Shown here: positions 44,284 to 56,237 of the stretch, one piece after another
Position numbering within the stretch: position 1 is the first letter of the stretch
How the letters are laid out: each line of letters opens with the position of its first letter
DNA from: Entomortierella parvispora
Taxonomy: Eukaryota > Mortierellomycota > Mortierellomycetes > Mortierellales > Mortierellaceae
Length of the DNA: 64,000 bases
Assembly (NCBI GenBank): GCA_963573315.1
Contig: OY752142.1
Span: 2,666,001 to 2,730,000 of the forward strand
Direction: 5' to 3'
Notes under the pieces: model-generated
Database searches by the model: none
Told to the model about the DNA's origin: nothing
What the model saw: only the letters and a program-made list of their open reading frames with translations
Program-made: the position numbers and the translations under genes

Positions 44284-45871
44284 CGCTTGGACCCTCGGCT
44301 CAAAATGGGACTTTGATACGGTCTAAAAAATAGGAGCCAACAGGACGTGGAAATGGAGGGAGAATGGGGAATGAAGAATGGACTGAATGGAGAGACTCGA
44401 TTGCAGAGGGAGAGGAGAAGTGAAGTGAAAGAGGGGTTGCACGTAGCGACATCGGCGAGGTGCTGTTGATGCCTGTGTCCACTCTGCCTCACCTTCCTCC
44501 CTCCCCTATTTTCGTCCGTTCATCGTGTCTGCTACTGGCTGTGGGCGCACACACGCCTGCACCGCGATGACGAGACACTGGCAGTGCAGGATGATGTCTC
44601 CTCCCTTGTTGTCTCTCGTCTTTGATCCTTTGCACAATCCTAAAAATAAAACAAGAACCTCGACTCTCGCGCTGACCTTCTTTCTTCAACGCCAACTTAC
44701 CGACAGTAAGAATGGAATGGCGTAGACTAAAAACGTTAAGCTTGTACCGCAGATTCAGGCACACACGTTTGCTCGCTGGAAAAGAGGGCCAATGCACCTG
44801 CGCCTTTGGCTGGCGCAGACGACAAGGTCAAAGTGGGCAGTGCTCTTTCTGATGTCACTTGAATGACTTTGGGACGCCACCAAAATGGCATTCAGAGTTT
44901 CCTCAATGACACTTTCGACGCTTTTTCTTTTTTTACCACTTTACCTGTCAAGTCTTCAATGCCATAACGCCCGATCCTCTACTGCAAAAGCAGGTAGAAG
45001 CGAATAATCCAACCATCTTCCACGCCGAAAGTCTTCTGCAGTTGATACTCGAGAGATTGATCTGAAGATGAACAACCAAGGTAGGAAGGAAAATTTTGCA
45101 CACAGAAGATTTGATCGACAAGAGGAGGTCTTTGGCACATCGTCGCAAGCTTTGAAGACACCAGATTGAACAACTTTTCGAGGACTCCAACAAACATTGA
45201 ATCTTCGTCTCCATTGACAACGTTTCGCCTTGCGCAGACCCGTTCAGAACCACGAACTGCCTGGGCATGTTGAGGGGCTTACTTGGGAAGGGCCAACATT
45301 GAGTCCACCCTCCGGATGAAATATGACATTGTCGCCTTGCGCCGTTATCAAGTAGACCACGAGTCCTTTCCTCCCCCCCTTCTTTCATCTCGACCTGCTC
45401 GCTCGGCGAAAGTCTTTGTCATAAACCTGAACAAAGGACTTTGAAGTAACATGCAGCGAGAGTGGAACGGAAGACGAAGGAGAGAGTCATGGTGAGTGAT
45501 CTCGGAGCAACAAGGAACGCAAGTTGGCGGCGTCCCTCTTTTTTTGTTCGGTCTGTTGCACAGGCGGACAAAAGGAGGAAAGAAATCCGAGAGCTCGGAT
45601 TTTTCTCACGTTGTGTGGTGTGTCCAGCTGTTTGAGGTTCATTCTCTCGATCACCTCTCTCCTGCTGCCCTCTCTCCCCCACGCAATTAGTCATTTTGCG
45701 CGTGCCGCTTTCAAGCTTGACCCAATAAAAGAGAGAGAACCAAACTCTCGGCTTTTTTTTTCCCATTCTCTCTCTTCTTCTTTTTTCTTTCTCAACCATC
45801 CTGACCTTTCGCCCACCCAAGGACAACTTGTTCAACACTCGCAATCAGGACCAAGAAAAGATATATCAAAC
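44284..45871. other. 1.6-kb divergent intergenic region
   Basis: Between the fucosyltransferase-like gene and the FMN split-barrel gene. CT-rich leader near 45760-45800 and an A/T promoter-like patch (caataaaaga) near 45724. No supported gene. Confidence 0.5.
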
Positions 45872-46786
45872 ATGGCCGCCGCTTCTGCAGATTATACTCC
45901 AACCTCGCACAAGGCTATCAACCAGGTTCACCGCCTGAAGGATCGTGCCCATTACGACGCAGAGACCATTCATGGAATCCTCGACAATAACTTGCTGGCT
46001 CATGTCGGATTCACTTTGCCCCCTGGCGCCGCAGATGAGGAGGACTGGCCCTTTGTGATGCCAATGTGCTATGGACGCATTGATGATACGGTCTACCTTC
46101 ACGGGTAAGAGTGGACCTTTGGAAACTACGGCCCCGTTTTACGGTGGCACTCATCGGTAAACCCTCCCTCCGGCCTTGAAGATCTAATCGAACATTCTTC
46201 TCTGATCTGGATAGATATGTCAGCGGGCGTATGATGAAGGCCCTCGCTTCCAATGAACCTCCAAAAGTCTGCATCACAGTAAGAAAGGTTTCTCCCATTT
46301 CAACTCGAGAGTTCTTTCGTTCGCCTGTTGTTTAACCCAGCAATCTACACTTCTCGGTCCTAGGTCTCCCAAGTCGATGCTCTTGTTGTGGCCATGTCTC
46401 CCTTCCATAACTCAATGAACTATCAATCCGCCGTCATCTTTGGTCACGGTCGCCTCGTCAGCACCCCCGAGGAAAAAGATCGAGCACTTGAGGTTATTAC
46501 CAACCAGCCTTTCCGTCACGCAGATCGTTGGAACGACTCCAGACTCCCCAACAAGATTGATCTCCAGTCCACAAAAGTCATCGCCGTCCAGATTGAAAAG
46601 GCTTCCGCCAAGATCCGCTCAGGTGGTGTGAGCGATGATGTTGCCGACAAGGAGGATCCGGAATTGTTGAAGAAACACTATTCAGGCGTAGTCCCTTGCA
46701 AGGTGGTCTACGGTGCTCCAGAGCCGACAGCTTACAACATCGCAGATACGCCTAGCTACTTGCTTCCTGAGCACATGAACAAGTAA
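45872..46786 (+). CDS. FMN-binding split-barrel protein, PNPOx-like superfamily (239 aa)
   Basis: Exons 45872-46104, 46215-46278 and 46364-46786, phases consistent. Starts MAAASADYTPTSHKAINQVH; then RLKDRAHYDAETIHGILDNNLLAHVGF, PFVMPMCYGRIDDTVYLHG, YVSGRMMKAL and FRHADRWNDSRLP. This order is that of the pyridoxamine 5'-phosphate oxidase-like flavin-binding family found in bacteria and fungi (NimA-related group). Likely an FMN- or F420-like cofactor-binding protein, substrate unknown. No targeting signal seen. An AATAAA follows the stop near 46928. Confidence 0.85.
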
Positions 46787-47149
46787 ATCTCTGCTCGCAG
46801 ATCCTTGTTCGTCCATAGCTCATCTTTGTCATATGTCCTGGATAGATACCCTCCTCTTGCTCTTTTCTTCTTTCCTCGTCTCCTGTCGGCCTTTTCCTTG
46901 TCTATAGGCCAATGTTCCTGTAATTGAAATAAAGAGCTAGCTGACAATCACCTTGTGATTCACTCCTTTGGGTCTGTTATTGAGTCAATTGAGGGTAGGT
47001 CGCTTTATTTGAGAACAAACTCCAGGCTGCTTGTCGATGGCCGACCTGCTGAAGAGTCTCCCGTCCTTCCTCCCCATTGCTTTGTCTGTACAGTTATTGG
47101 GCTGTTGTCGGTTTTTCTACATCCAGGCGATAGTGTTCCACGATTGTTT

Positions 47150-47888
47150 TTAGAAGACAACGCTAAGAGTGCGGCGACTGGTGACCAAAAACTCGAAGCG
47201 CTCCTGCTCTGCCGTTGCAATGGCTGGTTGATCCTTCTGCAAGTAAGCATCCAAGTGGGCGTGCGATGCAATGACGTAGTGGACAGTGATATAGGTCTTG
47301 GTGTTGCCCTCCTCGGACAACCAGTGCAAGCCATCTAAAGAAGAAAGGTACAGTATGTGTGCGTTAGTACTCAGATTGTACCTCTGTCAACGTACATCAC
47401 GGATAACATCCCGACAAACAGATGGCTCTGGCCATACGTCCGCCCCTGCACTGTCCTGGGGTTCATAGAGTTGAGGGTGGGGCTCACTCAATTGCGGGGC
47501 TTACAAGGTTTTGGCTGCGAGAAGACCATGGAGGAGAGGAAGCCATTGATCTTGCTGACTTGGTCCTGTTGGGTTCGGTGAGGATAGATGTGAGAAGAGA
47601 GTAAAGGTGTGTAAGTAGAGTGGTTGAGGCTCGACATCGGAGACGCGAGCGAGTGGATCTCTCCATGAAGCTTTGGAATTCGGCTCAAGGGTGGTGACTC
47701 GAACGTGGTGACATAGTAGGCATGAACAACTAACGAGACGAATCAATGCAATCACTTGCCTTTGTGAATGACTTCAACCAGACGAGGTATTCGTCAACCT
47801 TCTCACGAGGAATTGACAAGTTGACCTCGTAGATCAAGGTGCCAGGGCTGTAAGTGTGAATAGGAGTTGTAGGGGCCTCTGAAGACAT
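47150..47888 (-). CDS. DUF4286-like small protein (124 aa)
   Basis: Three exons: 47760-47888, 47505-47565 and 47150-47334; the first intron has a GC donor (AAG/gcaagt). Reads MSSEAPTTPIHTYSPGTLIY, EVNLSIPREKVDEYLVWLK, then VSKINGFLSSMVFSQPKPYG, HYVIASHAHLDAYLQK and VTSRRTLSVVF. This alternation (YEVNL, EYLVWLK, GF, V-HY-V, LDAYL, RF, SRR-L-V) is that of the bacterial DUF4286 family, a ferredoxin-like alpha/beta fold. Function unknown; presumably cytosolic. Confidence 0.78.
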
Positions 47889-48180
47889 GGTGTATAAGAT
47901 TGAGGAAAGGAGGAAAGGGACAAAAAAGAATGCGGGCGGATAAGGGGTAAGAATGGGAGGGGTATGAATGAAGGCAATGAAGAATGAATGCAAGAGGGAA
48001 AAAAGCAGAAAAAGAAATAGTCAGAGGAGAGGGCATTCCAAGCCAGCTATCGAGGCCACAAACAAAGACACAATCAAAGACCGCGTGCTTCGCTCAGCTT
48101 GAAAAAAAAATTGTCTCCTCCGATGACCATGTTCGACTCGTTCTTCAATTGGCCTTCCGTTGACGCACGGCCTTTCCTCT

Positions 48181-50059
48181 TTAATAATTCTCGCCAACAG
48201 GATAAAAAAAGAATGGCCCCGAAACATCTTCATCATACCAGAGCCCTAGGATCCCAGGTCCTTCCCTGGTCTCCATCAATCCTCGATAATACCAGACGAT
48301 CGTTTCTCCATTGAGATCAAAACTCATTCGATCGTACCCTGATCCAAACTCAACAAGGAGGCTCTGACCGTTGCTGACGCCACCAAATGGCAATTGCGGA
48401 TCTACCGGAAAGTAGTTCTTGATCATACGCACCAGTCCAGTTCTCTCCGATATTATACCTCGGATTCCAAATTCCCCAATCTCGTCCCTGCCTCTCCCCG
48501 AAAAGATGCGCTGGTGCTGCCAGTTCATGCTCTGATTCAAGCCATCGCAGTCCTCGTTCGTGTAGCTGTCATTATCGTTGCAAAATGATCTCGCCACGAG
48601 AAAGCACCGATCCACTTCCTGCATCGCACGCAGATCCGTCATACTGCACAAGTATAGAGGATCACCGCCAGGTCTATGAGTTCCTAGCTCTACCGACTCG
48701 GTCGTCCAGCAGACAAGATCCACCTTCATGCGTCGATCCAAGCGTATTCCCCTTACCGAATACTCCAAGTCACGAGGCGGCCTCTGATTTAGCACCTGGT
48801 CAGATTCGTCTTCCTCCTCGGACTCGCTCTCAACCATCGGATCAAACTCTCGGTAAGCGTAGTATCCTGTCCATCTCCCGTTAAGACTAAACATGTTGTT
48901 AGGCACTGGAGTTGCCATAGGATTGAATCGTTTTGGTAATGTAACCAGTGGTATTGGTTTGACCGCCTCTGTACTGTCGCCAAAATTGAACCATGACGGA
49001 AGCAGTGATCGTACTCTTCGGTTAAGCGATGCCTCTCGCGCTGTGGAGCCATGGGCGTTAAATAAAGATCTGGTATTGGCAGCTCGCCTTATCGACAGTG
49101 CCTGCTCGTTAACAGAACACACCGTCGGTCCACAGAATAGGACTATAAAAAACACCTGGACCATTGACCATGGAAACCAAATATGGGTTGCTGAATCAGC
49201 TGGTATTTGCCACTGTGGAAACGGTAGCTCCTGACAAAAGATAGCTTGACGAATACGCTGAAAAGATCCGTAGGTGTCCCGATAAATTGCTTCCAAGATA
49301 TAAGGGTCTTTGGGAAACAGAAAAGTGTGTCGGTTAGTTATACACATATTCTTTTTTCCAGTATTTTGGTTAGACCTGCTCCAAGATCATACCCCTGATT
49401 GCAAGTCGGGCAAGGATATCAAAGATTCGACGAAGGGTGTCCGGGTTATGAAAGAGTGAGGGTGGCGATGGTGGCTGCAAGGGCGTTTGGAACCAGAAGG
49501 ACACCACCCAAGCCCAGAATCGAGAGTTGGTCGCCTCGCTGATCCAATGCAAATTCCTATCGTCTGTCTAGAGCGGTTAGCACATTATATCCAGATTGCG
49601 AATCCTCTCTCTCTCGGTGCAGTGCGAGCAGCCCCATTTTGCCTTACCATAATCGGCACCGACATCCAGCAGGCAAAGAATCTGATTCCTCATGCCTTCT
49701 CCTGGGACAGGGGGACAACGATTCTGAAGGCTGGATGATGTGCTCCTGACATTTGCAAGGGTTCTGTGTCTAGATTGGATCATCAACCTGTATCGATTTT
49801 CGGCCAATGGTCCACCCGATGCTCCTAGAGATGATGGTTCGTTATCGCCATAGAGTCCCTTCCAGAGGTAGGGCCAAATATCGGAGGACGAAGACCAGAG
49901 ATCCTGGTAGAGAACTCGGCACGATTGACTGAGGTGAAGCAGGTCCTGGAGGTTGTTTGCAAGCACTAGGTATTGCGCAATGGACGCCAGGACCTCGAGT
50001 GGGAGGTCCACGATAGCAGCATGGTCCAGGGAGCTTTCTGTTTCCGCGGAGGGGGTCAT
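48181..50059 (-). CDS. F-box protein (569 aa)
   Basis: Three exons: 49648-50059, 49393-49563 and 48181-49307, phases consistent. The second intron uses donor gtatga, branch aactaacc and acceptor aaag. The start is the first in-frame ATG (MTPSAETESSLDHAAIVDLP). An F-box spans about residues 18-60 (LPLEVLASIAQYLVLANN ... LSQSCRVLYQDLWSSSSDIW). The long C-terminal part has FSLNGRWTGYYAYREFDP, an acidic insert, then RGIRLDRRMKVDLVCW and FEFGSGYDRMSFDLNGETI-like sequence; it may form a beta-rich substrate domain, but I do not recognise it. Likely an SCF ubiquitin-ligase subunit by family. Confidence 0.8.
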
Positions 50060-50730
50060 GAGGCAAGGTCTGGATTGAGCACCAGATGAGATGGAGACAT
50101 GAGCGCAGGCAACATGAGCAGAGCAGAGCACACATTCACAGAAAAAGAAAAATCAAAAGTTGGTGGCACAGTCAGAAGACACAAAGAGACAGGGTGCAGG
50201 AGGAGTGGTGTCCCACATTACTCTCTGGCTTGTAGTCGAAGCCTCTTCCTTCAAGTTCCTTGCTCTTTGGCGTTGCGATGTGCGCCACCAATTCTACGGC
50301 GAAGGGCGTGTGCCCCGAGCCCTGCCTGTCCTATTCCTGGACCTGCGTCATCCAGCCTCCATGGAAGCAAACCCAGCCAGACACGGACAGAGAGGACAGA
50401 GAGGACAGAGAGGACAGAGAGGACAGAGAGGACAGAGAGGACAGACACAGACAGACACACACTCTGACAGCACACAAAACAAGAGTGAGCTAAATTTAGC
50501 CGACAATCAACCCGGCCCAGTCCAGCAATGTTCTTCATTTCACAGAGTTTGCACAGGGGCAGTGCGTGCGTGCCGAGCAGTGGCACACAGTCAGGACAGG
50601 CAGGACAGTCAGGACTCTGCTCGCGCGCTCATCCTCCTTTTTTCATTTCACTCTTTCCTTCTTTCCTTCTTTTCTTCTTTCATCCCAAACTCCATCATCC
50701 CCATCGACTCGTAGGAATCCAAGCCGAATC
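50060..50730. other. Intergenic with a 9-bp tandem repeat
   Basis: Contains about seven copies of a gagaggaca-type unit at roughly 50385-50452 and a CT-rich leader (50635-50690) before the glycosyltransferase gene. No gene recognised. Confidence 0.55.
50385..50452. repeat. Nine-base tandem repeat (gagaggaca)
   Basis: About seven near-perfect units about 280 bp before the two-domain glycosyltransferase start codon. Confidence 0.85.
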
Positions 50731-52715
50731 ATGGCCATGCCCGCCCGGAAATTGTACTGGATCACGGCCGCCATCTTCCTCGCCGTGGTCTTCCTCTCCT
50801 ACCACAAGAGCAACTCTTATAACGACTATGACGACTACTCCACCAATGTGGATCCTTCTAACAGCAGGACCAACGACCCTCTTGTCACGAAACCACTCGA
50901 CTACGACCAATCCATCCCCGGAACTGGCTCAAGTAAAGACAAGAATGGGGGTCAGGACCACTCCACTGATGACTATAACGAGAAGAACAACAAGGATGTT
51001 TCTGTGAACCCAGAAAAGACCACAACAGACTCAACTACGACCCCTCCATCCACCACGACAACCACTCCCCAACCAGAACCCAACGTCTCTGGTCAGTACG
51101 ATACCCTGGTCGTGATTCCCTCGAGCTGGACTCAGATTCAAAACCGACGATGGGTGCGTGAGACAATCTTCGGGATCAAAAACAACCTCGATCCCTGCAA
51201 GCACTATGATGGAAGGATCATTTACAAGTTTTATATCCATGGACGATCGACTTGGGGCAAGACAAAGATCCATTCCGCCGAGTACATGCAAGCTCAGGTC
51301 AGGGATCTTTACGGGGAGTTCATGGAGTTTAACGATGCCATGTTCACCAACAAGACAATCCTACCACACTCTGTCTGGGGCGATGCATTGGATTGGGCTG
51401 TAAGTAGTTTTCCCCATTGATCTCGTACTTTGACAATGTTGGAATCGAAAGGATCTAATCGTTACTGCAATGGAATGTCCCCTTCCTAGGTCAATACTTT
51501 TGTTCCTCGGGAAAGGATCAAGGTCGACAAAATCGCTCTCTTTGATTCCACCACGATCGTCAACTTGCCCAAGATGGAGCAAACTGTCAAGGGTGCCGCC
51601 AATCCCAATGGGTTCGTCTACACATGGGGTGAAACTCGGGCCTGGGCTGCAATGGTTTCCTTCTCTGTCGCACAAAAGCTGCTGGAGAGCAGAACTTTGA
51701 TCGAGGGCAAGCGTGAGCAGCCACTGAACTTGATCGATGCCATCAAGCACTACTACACCGCACCCACGTTCAAAATGGAGAAGGGTCAAGGCCAATTGTG
51801 GGCAAGCGAAGTTCAGCAGATTGACCTTTTGACCGAGGTTGTCGGACAGGTTTACCAACAGGAAGACTGGATGCCGATCGTGGAGCGTTTGGCAGTTCAA
51901 CCCACTCCAGCTTGCGCCGTCGATGTGAACAGGAAAAAGAACATTGCACTGTTGACTTCGTCCTATATCTATGTGGACATGTGCATGGCAGAGGCCTCCT
52001 TGCCCGCTGCAGAAAACAAGCGGATGTATGCTGATAAGCACGGGTACGACTTTGTGGCACGCGCGGCCGAATTTGCGCAAGAAGAACACCGTGGTCGTCG
52101 ACTGGTGTGGGGCAAGATTGGTGCGATGCAAAAGGTCTTGCCTCATTACGAATGGCTGTTCTGGATGGACATGGATGCGGTTGTCGCAGATATGGACAAG
52201 GACCTGCGGGAGATCCTCAGAATTGCAGAAGAAAAGAAGAGAGCTGACCAGGGTGAGATCAGTCTGGTGGTGGTCAGGCCTGTCAGAGATTCAAAGTTGA
52301 ACGCCGGTGTCATGTTGATCAAGAACACGGACTGGAGCCGTCGGTTCTTGAATGAGGTTCAGACCCGTTCCGAGTGGTACATACAGTCGAGCTTTGAACA
52401 AGCCGCCATCTGGGACGTCATGACTGAGGCAGAGTGGACTTCAGGAGTAAGTGATGCTTCATTATTATTATTATTTTTTCCTTTTCTTTTCCTGCTGCGT
52501 CGTGTACTGCCATTTACTGACCATTGATTCATTCCTTTTAGGTCTACCTTTACGACAAGAACGATCATGTTATGAACACATTCCCCAAAGAATACCAGGA
52601 AGGCGACTTTGTTATCCATTTCGCTCCGGCTGGTTGCCCTGCTGTACCCGTCCTGGAAGCACTTCGCAATATCAAGAAGGGCGTTAGTGCGAAGGGTGTC
52701 GGCACCGATTACTAG
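50731..52715 (+). CDS. Two-domain glycosyltransferase: GT31-like N-terminal half plus GT34 (GMA12/MNN10) C-terminal half (599 aa)
   Basis: Exons 50731-51399, 51490-52446 and 52542-52715, phases agree. MAMPARKLYWITAAIFLAVV is a type II signal anchor, then a Ser/Thr/Asp-rich stem to about residue 120. Residues about 125-320 resemble family GT31 (LVVIPSSWTQIQNRRWVRETIFG, LYGEFMEFND), ending FDSTTIVNLPKM where active GT31 enzymes have an Asp-Asp-Asp motif. From about residue 400 comes a GT34 galactosyl/mannosyltransferase domain: NKRMYADKHGYDF, GKIGAMQKVLPHYEWLFWMD, the metal-binding DMDA, LNAGVMLIKNT and FVIHFAPAGCP. Golgi location and cell-surface glycan synthesis are inferred from the families. 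Confidence 0.85.
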
Positions 52716-52975
52716 ATTCTACACTCCCAATATAGATTTGTTATTAATACAGTACGAGAAAATGAAGTGTTTTATTGAAAGATGTTGGATGTTTTGCTAT
52801 TTACAACACCCGGAGACTCTGAGGTGTCCGGGTACTTTTTCTTATTCTTTTTCTTTTTTTTTTTTTGTTTTTTTTTTTTTTTTGGCCACAGAAAAACTAT
52901 TCAAAAACTTGGAGACGACGTATCATGAACGGGGTCTTGAGTGGAAAGGGCAAAAGACTAAGCATGTTGACTTGT

Positions 52976-54037
52976 CTACGACGAACTTGGACCGTTGCCG
53001 GGCATGGTGCCGTTGCCGGGGGGGGGCATGGTGCTGTTACTGGGCGCGGTGCCATTGTTACGGATACCATTGAACAGCAGTGCAGGTCCGGCAATGATAT
53101 TGGTATCATTGTTCAGCGTGATTGGGGTGTTGTTGTCGGTGATGACCACATAAACGTATCCAGTCACGTTGCTGGGTAGAGTACAGCTGGATCGGGGCGA
53201 GACAGAAGTCGTGTTGCCAAAGATGAACTGACAGTAGGTCGAGGTCGAGTTGGCATCCTGACCCGTGAAATTGGTCATGACCATTGTACCATTGCCTGAG
53301 GGCAAAGTGGCAGTAAGGTGGTTAAAAGGTGTGAACCCGATATTGTAAGGGCAAGAGGTGATGAATTGGCTTGCAATCGACACCACGGCCTGGGGGCTCA
53401 GGGCCGTATCAAACGAGTAAGGGAACGCGGTTTGGTTCATGAGCTCGTTCAAATAAGCAGAATGACGAGCCTCCACTGTGACGATCGAGGCCGCGGCCGT
53501 CAAGGAACTGCCAGAGAGACCAGAGGCGGCTCCCAGATAAGCCGAGACACCGGTATTCTCCAAAGCTTGAGCGACGGCCATGAATTGGGTCACATTGTTC
53601 ATGGGGAATGTATAGTTGCAAGCTGGTACAGGGTTGCCACCCTGCATGGACTTGATGGCCGAGGTAAGGTACGAGACGTGATCAGCCTCTTGTTGACCAA
53701 TTTCAACAAATCGACCACGGACCTGGGTATCGAATCCGGCGTCCGTGAAGGAGGAGCTGTTGAACTTTGCGAGACCGGTCTTGTAGAATGCGGACTCGAG
53801 ATTCTCGAGGGTTAAGGCGTAGTTGAGGATCTTCATGTTCGCAGCCGTGGCGTTGCTGGGGGGTGCTGTGGCATTGCCAGGGGGTGGTGTGGCAGTGCTG
53901 GGTGGTGCTGAGGCAGAGCTGGAGGGTGCTGGAGCCACAGAGGGTGCTGGAGAAGCAGAGGATGCTGGAGCCGCAGAGATGGAAGCGACCGAGGCAATGG
54001 CTGCCACGAGGGTCAAACCAAGGTTGGAGAAGTGCAT
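52976..54037 (-). CDS. Secreted ferritin-like domain protein, Rds1-type (353 aa)
   Basis: Single exon. MHFSNLGLTLVAAIASVASI is a signal peptide, followed by an Ala/Ser/Pro-rich segment to about residue 68. The ferritin-like four-helix domain has ILNYALTLENLESAFYKTGL, EIGQQEADHVSYL, MAVAQALENTGVSAYLG and IVTVEARHSAYLNEL, supplying the Glu and Glu-x-x-His metal ligands of the Ferritin_2 family. The C-terminal third is Asn/Thr-rich with many N-glycosylation sequons and a Gly/Pro/Asn tail; no GPI signal seen. Homologues (yeast Rds1-like, plant desiccation-related) are stress-linked; role here unknown. TATA complement near 54176-54182. Confidence 0.85.
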   Translation of the reverse strand: MHFSNLGLTLVAAIASVASISAAPASSASPAPSVAPAPSSSASAPPSTATPPPGNATAPPSNATAANMKILNYALTLENLESAFYKTGLAKFNSSSFTDAGFDTQVRGRFVEIGQQEADHVSYLTSAIKSMQGGNPVPACNYTFPMNNVTQFMAVAQALENTGVSAYLGAASGLSGSSLTAAASIVTVEARHSAYLNELMNQTAFPYSFDTALSPQAVVSIASQFITSCPYNIGFTPFNHLTATLPSGNGTMVMTNFTGQDANSTSTYCQFIFGNTTSVSPRSSCTLPSNVTGYVYVVITDNNTPITLNNDTNIIAGPALLFNGIRNNGTAPSNSTMPPPGNGTMPGNGPSSS

Positions 54038-55211
54038 AGTGGGAGAGGAAGGGGGAGAGGAGGAAGAAGGAGGAGGAAGGGTCAGTGCAAGTAGAAGAGA
54101 AGGCCTGAAGTAGGTGAGGTGAGTTGGTGAACAAAGTGAGAGGACATGGGTCTTTGCTGCATTCTCATTGCTCTTCTTATAGGAAGGACAGATTCAATTA
54201 CGTGTAAATGAGGACAGCAAGCAGTGTTTGCCACAACCCTTTCTCGGCTATGACCTTCTGCAATTGAGGTCGAGCAGCTTTGAAACTGAACAGTTGGACA
54301 GCCCAAAAAGGATAAGTGGGGGCGAGAGAGAAAAGGTATGACCTTCGCGACCTCTCGAGGACTCGAGGCACGATAGCGGCTTTTTTGTCAAACAGCGATA
54401 GCACTCTGACTGGGTGGAATAACGTCGGAAGCCAAAGAAGCCGGTAAGGGGGCCGGTAATGATGTCGTCCTTTTCTTAATTTTCGCATTCTTCTGTCACT
54501 CTTTTGCCTTTGACGGATAAAGGCAAAGGTGCGCACGAGGCAACAAGTAGAAATGTGATAATAAGCAAGCGGCCAACAAGATCTCGAGTCTCGAAAAAGA
54601 AAGTGACGAAAGGCCTACGAACAGACCCACTAAAAGCCACCAGAGACATTTTCTAGAGCCTGGATTGGACTGAGGATGGGCTTTTTGACGCGCCAACGGT
54701 CAACCGCATCTTCTGGCTGAAAGAAAGCCAATTGGAAAAATCTCTCTCTTGCTATGCTATCTTTTTTGAAATGGCTGTGGCTTGCTTCTGTCACGATCGT
54801 TGTCTAGGGCGTTTGTCAATCTACCTGCAGGCCTGGGCACCACACCCAACCCGTAAAGTGCGCAGCTCATGTCGCAAGATGATGCATGCGGAAGATAGGC
54901 TATCAAGGTTGCACGCGTGCTTCAACAGGGACTAGGGGAAAGGTTTGCGCCCAATTGCCTCCCTTTGAAGCAACCCGACGGCAGGCTTGCCAAGAGGATA
55001 ATCTCCTTTTCTGGGACGCAAGGGGTAGGAACGGGTCCGTGTGCAAGGGATGGTCCTATCTTTGATCCAAAAAGTTCACGATCCAACTTTTCTTTCCTTC
55101 TCTTCACCACTTTCCCCACACTTTTCACCCTCTCTACTTCCTCTGACACACACCCTACTCATCTTCTCTCCTGCATTCTGGTGATCAGAAAACAACTAGC
55201 GAACAGGCACC
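54038..55211. other. 1.2-kb divergent intergenic region
   Basis: Between the ferritin-like gene and the tail-anchored split-barrel gene. TATA for the former near 54176; CT-rich leader at 55085-55170 for the latter. No other gene seen. Confidence 0.5.
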
Positions 55212-56237
55212 ATGGGACAATTCTTTGACGAAATCAGTGACGAACACGCCAAATGGATCAAGAAGCAAAAGATCTTTTTCGTTGCCACCGCCCCAGCCTC
55301 CGTTAAAGGCACTGTCAACACTTCCCCAAAGGGATATGATTGTCTACGTATCTTAGGACCCAACAAGGTCTGCTACTTGGAACTATCAGGTACACAAACT
55401 CTCGTCTGCGCCAATGTAACTGCGACTGGTACAATACTGTTGAGACAAAGCGTGCGCTTTACTTCTCAGTGTGTATTTAGTGAATGTGAGGGGTGGATAT
55501 CAGGTCTAGAAAAGGTGTTTGAGCGAGTACATTGGTCATCATGAACGTTTCTTGATTAACCACCGGTTGTGGATACCCCACATGAAACAAACATCAACCA
55601 AAAAAAAATACGTATCTCAGGTTCCGGTATCGAAACACAAAGCCACCTCGAGGAAAACGGTCGTATCACCTTGATGCTCCTAGCCTTCGAAGGAGGTCCT
55701 AGGATCATGCGACTCCTTGGTCGCGGTCGCGTCGTCCGGTTGGGTTCTCCCGAGTACAATGACATCATCTCGACCCAATATCAGAACCAAGAATCCCTTC
55801 CCATTGTGAATTCGAGCGGCTGTCGAGGGATCATCATGGTCGATGTTCGAAAAGTCGGGACCAGTTGTGGATACGCCGTGCCGTACTTTGATTATAAAGA
55901 GCCTCGGCCAACCTTGATCAATGCCTTTGCAAAGAAGGATGAATCCGCCATTACAGAGATGTGGCGAGCTCACAATGCAGTCAGTTTGGATGGACTGCCA
56001 GGGATGCGACATGAGCGAATGGGGCCTGGGTGGCTGGGCTCGAACCATCGAACCGCGTTGACATTGGATGAGAATGACGTTGGATATGAGGCGGATGGAT
56101 CTGGCAATAGCGGGTCACTGTTGTCGCTGGGTGATAGCAAGAATTGGGCCACCTTTATCGCCCCGAGACTGTTGATCGACCTTGTCGTTTTAACGACAGG
56201 GATCTGTATTGGTGTTCTTGTCACCCGTCGACGATGA
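55212..56237 (+). CDS. PNPOx-like FMN-binding protein with C-terminal membrane anchor (264 aa)
   Basis: Exons 55212-55389 and 55621-56237, phases agree. MGQFFDEISDEHAKWIKKQK, then FFVATAPASVKGTVNTSPKGYDC, YLELSGSGIETQSHL, GRITLMLLAFEGGPRIMRLLGRG, CGYAVPYFDY. This is the fungal pyridoxamine-5'-phosphate-oxidase-like split-barrel family. Unlike a plain soluble member, the C-terminus has one hydrophobic segment (LLIDLVVLTTGICIGVLV) ending TRRR, which looks like a tail anchor. The flavin and substrate are not determinable from sequence. Confidence 0.85.
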
